From contig OMRN01000376.1 of NCBI GenBank assembly GCA_900313265.1, positions 1 to 10,130 on the forward strand: 10,130 nucleotides of DNA. The letters run 5' to 3'. The stretch is from an uncultured Lachnospiraceae bacterium. GTDB taxonomy: Bacteria; Bacillota; Clostridia; Lachnospirales; Lachnospiraceae. A program made the position numbers and the translations under genes. Of this stretch, positions 5,783 to 10,130 are shown one piece after another. Positions within the stretch are counted from its first letter, which is position 1. Each line of letters starts with the position of its first letter. Under the pieces are notes generated by a model. That model was not told where the DNA came from. It searched no databases and worked only from the letters and a program-made list of their open reading frames with translations.

Positions 5783-6667
5783 CTACTTTTCATCTACCTC
5801 AAACGTCGTTCTCGGATCGGTCGCCGTGAAATTCTCCATGTGAAGTTTCCCGGATAAATGCATCGGATTGGCTTTTTCGAGGATGGCTTTTAAGTGCGTA
5901 ATCTGCTCCTGAAGATGTTCTCCGTTTCCGAGTTCCACTCTCACGTTTCCGTAATAAAGCGTGATATTGTTCATATTGTCAAAATAGATTTTGTCCGCCA
6001 CAAGGTCCTTTTTATTTAAAAGCTGTGTAAGGCTCAAAATTTCCTTGAAGATTCTCGGGTCCTCCACCGGAAGCGGCTCATGAATGATTACATGGTCAAA
6101 ATCAAGGCCGGTAATCTCCGGCACACCCGGCACGACATCTTTGGAACTCTCCACCACGATTCCGTCCTTGTCAAAATACATCCGGTTCTCGAGGTATGTC
6201 ACATAACCGGCAATCGCTTTTTCGTAAACGATGATTTTTACCGTATTACGGTCCCGGATATAGACATCCATCTGCTCCACAAAGGGAATATTCTCGACTT
6301 TACGATTTTTGTAATAAAGTTTTAAATAAAGCGAGTTTTCGCAAAAACGGTTCACCATAACCATGCTGCGAATCTCATCGGCCGTATAATGTGTGCTGCC
6401 CTCCACCTGAACCGTGGTTACCCGGAAGCCGAAATACAAGAAAAAAGCCCCTCCGATAAGAAGTGCTGCGGCAGCGGCGATTGCTATCAGGCGGATTCTT
6501 TTAAGAAAAGACAGGCCATCGCTTTCACGGCGTTTTTTCTTAAAATCAACCTTTTCCACATTTTCGTAGGATTCGTAGGTTTCCCTCTTCGGAAGAACAC
6601 CCGTCTTCCCGGATTTTTTCTTCGCCGGTTTCAATTTTAATTTGTCGTGTGAACTCTTCTTTGCCAT
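5783..6667 (-). CDS. divIB: Cell division protein DivIB/FtsQ
   Basis: DivIB is a bitopic membrane protein that links early and late divisome parts and works with DivIC and FtsL at the septum. The 294-residue protein starts with a long Lys-rich cytoplasmic tail (residues 1-57). One membrane span follows at about 59-80 (IRLIAIAAAAALLIGGAFFL). The POTRA domain begins at once with FRVTTVQVEGSTHYTADEI, and a beta domain and a charged tail complete it. ATG at 6667-6665 lies five bases after the ftsW stop. Only a weak GGCGGT-like ribosome binding site is seen, so coupling to ftsW is likely. In many Firmicutes murG and murB sit between ftsW/spoVE and divIB. Neither is here. Confidence 0.93.
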   Translation of the reverse strand: MAKKSSHDKLKLKPAKKKSGKTGVLPKRETYESYENVEKVDFKKKRRESDGLSFLKRIRLIAIAAAAALLIGGAFFLYFGFRVTTVQVEGSTHYTADEIRSMVMVNRFCENSLYLKLYYKNRKVENIPFVEQMDVYIRDRNTVKIIVYEKAIAGYVTYLENRMYFDKDGIVVESSKDVVPGVPEITGLDFDHVIIHEPLPVEDPRIFKEILSLTQLLNKKDLVADKIYFDNMNNITLYYGNVRVELGNGEHLQEQITHLKAILEKANPMHLSGKLHMENFTATDPRTTFEVDEK

Positions 6668-6672
6668 AATTT

Positions 6673-7863
6673 TTACCGCCGGTCAATCTGTATGGTACGC
6701 CCGACAGCAAGCGCAATTCCGATTTCCGCAAGGAACAGCAAAACCGAGGTACCTCCGGCGGAAATAAACGGCAGCGACACACCCGTATTCGGCATGGTAT
6801 TCGTAACAACAGCGATATTCAGAATCACCTGTACCGCAATATGACTTAAAATGCCGATAACAAGCATAGCATTAAACAAATCCCTTGTATTTCCCGCAAT
6901 AACGAAAAGGCGGTGAATTAAAATCGCAAAAAGCAGAATCAGGCAGAACGCTCCGAAAATTCCCATTTCCTCGCAGACAATGGAGAAAATCATGTCATTC
7001 TGTGCCTCGGAAATATCACCGATTTTAACAACGCTCTCGCCCAGTCCCTTTCCGAACAGGCCGCCGCTTCCGATGGCATAAAGCGCCTGCAGCACCTGGA
7101 AGCCTTCATCCGATCCGTACTTTTCGGGATGCCACCAGGCCAGAATACGTCCGATTCGGAAGGATGAAAACGATCCGTCCGAGAACCGGTCTACCAGATA
7201 AATGATTCCGAGAATCAGTCCGGCCGCCACAATCAGCGCCGCCCAGATTAAGAATATTTTCTTGCGGTCTTTGGCCACGATGGAAATCATTAAAACGGGG
7301 ATAATAAACACAATCAGCGCCGAACTTAAGTTTCGGCTGACGAAATAGATAAAAATACAAAGAGCCACAACCGGAATCAGGGGCATAAAAATACCAAGCC
7401 AGGTATCCATATCCTTCTGCTTCTTTGTAATGGTTCTCGCATAGAAAATAATGATGAGCAGTTTTACGACTTCCACCGGTTCAAACTGCGGGAGCGGTCC
7501 GATTTTAATCCATCTGGTGGCACCGTGGGATGTAATATGAATTCCCGGAACCAGAAGAAGGGACATTAACGCAAAAGCCGCCGCAATATAAACCCAGCTC
7601 GGAATCATGCGGTATACTTTCGGCGGAATAAACGTAAGGATGGCTAAAAGCACAAATCCCATTACGGCCGCCATACCCTGCTTATTTAAAAAGTACATGG
7701 AATTTCCGAATTTGATGTTGGACTGATAGGCGCTCGCCGAATAGATCATGACAAAACCGAAGCACACCAGTAAAACCACTACCGCCAGCAGTGTAAAATC
7801 AAAATAAGCACGTTTGGTGCGTTTATTCCCGTATTGATTTCGAATTCTGTCAAGTGCCCTCAA
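6673..7863 (-). CDS. ftsW: SEDS peptidoglycan polymerase FtsW (SpoVE-like)
   Basis: FtsW polymerises lipid II into septal glycan together with a class B penicillin-binding protein. The 396-residue multi-span membrane protein carries family hallmarks: VCFGFVMIYSASAY at 33-46, HGATRWIKIGPLPQFEPVEVVK at about 113-134, and GLGESVVKIGDISEAQND. The last motif ends in the expected catalytic Asp at 290. NTGVSLPFISAGGTS is at 359-373, where the more usual ISYGGTS has Ala in place of Tyr. The gene starts with TTG at 7863-7861, directly after the murD stop and in the same frame. A GGAG inside the last murD codons provides a ribosome binding site. The family cannot be split into FtsW and sporulation SpoVE by sequence alone. 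The dcw location and missing sporulation neighbours favour FtsW. Confidence 0.94.
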   Translation of the reverse strand: MRALDRIRNQYGNKRTKRAYFDFTLLAVVVLLVCFGFVMIYSASAYQSNIKFGNSMYFLNKQGMAAVMGFVLLAILTFIPPKVYRMIPSWVYIAAAFALMSLLLVPGIHITSHGATRWIKIGPLPQFEPVEVVKLLIIIFYARTITKKQKDMDTWLGIFMPLIPVVALCIFIYFVSRNLSSALIVFIIPVLMISIVAKDRKKIFLIWAALIVAAGLILGIIYLVDRFSDGSFSSFRIGRILAWWHPEKYGSDEGFQVLQALYAIGSGGLFGKGLGESVVKIGDISEAQNDMIFSIVCEEMGIFGAFCLILLFAILIHRLFVIAGNTRDLFNAMLVIGILSHIAVQVILNIAVVTNTMPNTGVSLPFISAGGTSVLLFLAEIGIALAVGRTIQIDRR

Positions 7864-9270
7864 TTATTTCTCCAGTTTTCCGACAAGTTCTTTAAACATT
7901 TTTCCGCGGACTTCGTAATTCGGGAACATGCCCCAGCTTGCGCACGCAGGCGAAAGTAAAACCGCATCCCCTTCTTCAGCCAAATCGGCGCAGATTTTTA
8001 CGGTTTCCTCTAAGTCTTCGGCGCGGTAAATCTTGGTAAAGCCGTGTGCAAGTGCGCACTGTTCGATTTTATCCGCCGTCTGTCCCAGTAAAACAAGTGC
8101 TTTGACCGTCGTTCCAAAGCTCTCCACCCACTCGTCGAATGTATTTCCTTTATCATATCCTCCGCCGATTAACACCGTCGGACGGTTCATGGCAAGTACT
8201 GCCTTAATGGCCGCATCGGGATTGGTTCCCTTTGAATCGTTATAATATTCCACGCCGCGCACCGTATCCACATATTCGATTCTGTGCTCTACCGCTTTGA
8301 ATTCGCGGATGGTTTTTAAAATGTTCTCCATGGGAACACCGATGGCGTCGCACATGCAGATGGCCGCCATTACATTTTCCACGTTGTGCATGCCCAAAAG
8401 CCGCATTTCATGAATATTCATAAGCGGGGATTTTACTCCGTTTTTCGCCTGATAAATCATCTCATCATCGTAATAGCAACCGCTTGAAACTTCTCTTGCG
8501 GATGAAAACCACCGTACCTTCACGGTACTGCTTTTTTCAAGATTTTCCCCGAATTCTCTTAGCTTTGCATCTTCATAATTCAGGACACAGGTGTCACCGA
8601 TTCCCTGATTTACGGCGATTTCTTCCTTGACTCGGATATACTCTTCCATCGTATGATGGCGGTTTAAATGATCCGGTGTAATATTTAAAATCGCCGATAC
8701 CTGCGGATGAAAATCATGAATGGTTTCAAGCTGGAAGCTGGATATTTCGGCAATTGTGATGTCTCTTTCCCGTGTATCCATTGCAACGGAAGTATAGGGA
8801 ATTCCGATATTTCCGACCACATAAGCGCTTCCGGAATATAATTTCGATACGGATGCGATATATTTTAAATAATCCGAAACGATCTGCCCGGTAAGTGCCG
8901 TTGTTGTGGTTTTACCGTTCGTACCGGTAATGGCAATCAGCTTGCCCTTTGAAATGGTATAGGCAAGTTCGATTTCACCGGTGATAAAAATACCCCTTTG
9001 CTTTAATTCAAGCGCCAGTCCGGTATCCGTCGGAACACCCGGGCTTAATACCACAAGGTCCAGTGTACACTTGATAACCTCCGGCAGTTCTCCGACAATA
9101 ACATATGCCTCCTCTAATTCGCAGGTGCGTTTCTTTACTTCTTCTATATCCAGTTTTTCATTGGCATCATATAAAATCGGCTTTGCGCCGGCTGAAATTA
9201 ATAAATCATATGCCGCCACACCGCTGATTCCCGCGCCGATAATAAGTGCTGTTTTATTCTTGTATGTCAT
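7864..9270 (-). CDS. murD: UDP-N-acetylmuramoylalanine--D-glutamate ligase MurD
   Basis: MurD adds D-glutamate to UDP-MurNAc-L-alanine in the cytoplasm, using ATP. The 468-residue protein has a Rossmann-like UDP-binding domain (ALIIGAGISGVAAYDLL at 8-24). The ATP loop ITGTNGKTTT is at 114-123, followed by NITPDHLNRH at 196-205. HNVENVMAA is at 295-303, EHRIEYV at 328-334, NDSKGTNPDAA at 344-354, and LLSPACASWGMF at 438-449 in the C-terminal domain. The start ATG at 9270-9268 is chosen because GGAGG lies five bases before it and the residues before it are not MurD-like. The frame stays open 34 codons further into mraY, but that part only mirrors mraY. mraY ends 17 bases upstream. Confidence 0.97.
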   Translation of the reverse strand: MTYKNKTALIIGAGISGVAAYDLLISAGAKPILYDANEKLDIEEVKKRTCELEEAYVIVGELPEVIKCTLDLVVLSPGVPTDTGLALELKQRGIFITGEIELAYTISKGKLIAITGTNGKTTTTALTGQIVSDYLKYIASVSKLYSGSAYVVGNIGIPYTSVAMDTRERDITIAEISSFQLETIHDFHPQVSAILNITPDHLNRHHTMEEYIRVKEEIAVNQGIGDTCVLNYEDAKLREFGENLEKSSTVKVRWFSSAREVSSGCYYDDEMIYQAKNGVKSPLMNIHEMRLLGMHNVENVMAAICMCDAIGVPMENILKTIREFKAVEHRIEYVDTVRGVEYYNDSKGTNPDAAIKAVLAMNRPTVLIGGGYDKGNTFDEWVESFGTTVKALVLLGQTADKIEQCALAHGFTKIYRAEDLEETVKICADLAEEGDAVLLSPACASWGMFPNYEVRGKMFKELVGKLEK

Positions 9271-9275
9271 TGATT

Positions 9276-9290
9276 CCTCCGTCTCCTTTA
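9276..9290 (-). promoter_or_regulatory. Double ribosome binding site before murD
   Basis: Starting at the mraY stop codon (TAA at 9290-9288), the minus strand reads AAAGGAGA and then GGAGG within 15 bases. The second motif lies five bases before the murD ATG and decides the start. The first overlaps the mraY stop and may help ribosomes stay on the message. Confidence 0.6.
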
Positions 9291-10130
9291 AATTCCGAGC
9301 AGTGCAATAACGCAGAGAATGATGGTCACAATCGTAAATGCGCTTACCACCTTGGTCTCCGGATATCCGCATTTCTCAAAATGATGGTGAATCGGTGCCA
9401 TTTTGAAAATTCTCTTGCCGTGGCTTAACTTAAAATAGCTGACCTGAAGCATGACACTGATAACCTCTGCCATATAAATAAAGGCGATAATCGGGATAAA
9501 AAGCGGCATTTTTAAGAAATACGCTTCCGCTGCCACGAATCCGCCGAGGGCAAGTGCTCCCGTATCTCCCATAAAAACTTTCGCCGGATGGGAATTATAA
9601 AGCAGAAAACCCAAAAGAGCGCCGGTCATTGCCGCCGCCGGTACATGGGTTCCGTCACCCTTCAGTAAAGACACGATTGCAAAAAACACCGCAATAACGG
9701 CTGTCACCTTACTTGCCAGACCGTCCAGTCCGTCCGTAAAATTCGAACCGGTATCGGTTCCTAAAACTACCAGAAACAAAAGCGGAATCCACACCCACGG
9801 AAGGCCGTTTAATGCGATTACCTTCCCTCCCGTGAAAGGAATAATCATATCCATGGAAACACCGGAATAAAGCAGCATGTATGCGGCAAAAACTCCGGTA
9901 ATGATAATCTGCAGTCCCATTTTCTGCCAGGCACGAAGCCCCATGGAACGTTTTAACACAACTTTAATAAAATCATCGATAAATCCGACAATTCCGAATC
10001 CGACGCTTAAGAAAAGAATCGGAAGCACCTGACGGTAATGCTCGGTATCGATTAAACTTCCGACAATCAGGCCGCCTAAGATCAGCACCCCGCCCATTGT
10101 CGGCGTACCGTTTTTCTTCAAATGGGTTTC
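9288..10130 (-). CDS. mraY: Phospho-N-acetylmuramoyl-pentapeptide-transferase MraY, lacking its N-terminus in this window
   Basis: MraY transfers phospho-MurNAc-pentapeptide to undecaprenyl phosphate, making lipid I at the membrane. The window holds the last 280 codons. The reading frame is open to base 10130 and begins ETHLKKNGTPTMGG, where the Leu codon is TTG within the gene, not a start. Compared with the roughly 320-360 residues of the family, several dozen N-terminal residues are missing. Catalytic and substrate motifs seen in order are GTPTMGG, FIDDFIKVVLKRSMGLRAWQ, SNFTDGLDGLA, FMGDTGALALGG and the His-rich PIHHHFEKCGYPETKVV near the C-terminus. Multiple hydrophobic spans separate them. 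It heads the visible wall-synthesis run and is followed by murD after 17 bases. Confidence 0.97.
   Translation of the reverse strand, partial: ETHLKKNGTPTMGGVLILGGLIVGSLIDTEHYRQVLPILFLSVGFGIVGFIDDFIKVVLKRSMGLRAWQKMGLQIIITGVFAAYMLLYSGVSMDMIIPFTGGKVIALNGLPWVWIPLLFLVVLGTDTGSNFTDGLDGLASKVTAVIAVFFAIVSLLKGDGTHVPAAAMTGALLGFLLYNSHPAKVFMGDTGALALGGFVAAEAYFLKMPLFIPIIAFIYMAEVISVMLQVSYFKLSHGKRIFKMAPIHHHFEKCGYPETKVVSAFTIVTIILCVIALLGI

Noticed and set aside
9271..9372. An upstream extension of murD into mraY
   Set aside because: The extra residues are just mraY read in another frame, and the GGAGG before ATG 9270 fixes the real start.

Overview
All genes in this window lie on the minus strand, so the natural reading direction is from high to low coordinates. 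The window joins the end of a division and cell-wall (dcw) cluster to an oligopeptide-type ABC transporter operon. The organism is most likely a low-to-moderate GC Gram-positive of the class Clostridia, probably Lachnospiraceae. This rests on recall of FtsZ, DivIB and NrdR sequence style, the gene order mraY-murD-ftsW-divIB-ftsZ-nrdR, Gram-positive ribosome binding sites and a lipoprotein solute-binding protein. It is an inference, not a database result.

Dcw part (10130 down to 3854). The order is mraY (5' end outside the window), murD, ftsW, divIB, a 240-base AT-rich leader, ftsZ and nrdR. MraY makes lipid I and MurD adds D-glutamate to the UDP-MurNAc-peptide. FtsW polymerises septal glycan, DivIB is a divisome scaffold, FtsZ forms the ring, and NrdR represses ribonucleotide reductase genes. 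The genes are tightly packed, with gaps of 17, 0, 5 and 12 bases except before ftsZ. That gap carries two good promoter candidates and a small inverted repeat. ftsW and ftsZ both start with TTG. No murG or murB lies between ftsW and divIB, no ftsA lies before ftsZ, and no spoIIGA-sigE-sigG block follows ftsZ.

Transporter part (3694 down to 1). A candidate promoter precedes a lipoprotein solute-binding protein of the SBP_bac_5 family. Two permeases (DppB type, then DppC type) follow, and then the start of an ATPase (DppD type) that runs off the window. A 95-base purine-rich spacer separates the two permeases. It contains regularly phased Ser-Lys codon pairs in the dppC reading frame.

The most interesting object is a 72-base repeat element between dppC and the ATPase gene, at 206-277. 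It holds three copies of a 20-base unit, two of them forming a perfect 43-base palindrome, and is flanked by a 5-base direct repeat (GCATC on the plus strand). Removing the element and one flank restores a textbook TGATG stop/start junction with a ribosome binding site. The insertion therefore seems to have duplicated the ATPase start codon and separated it from its ribosome binding site.
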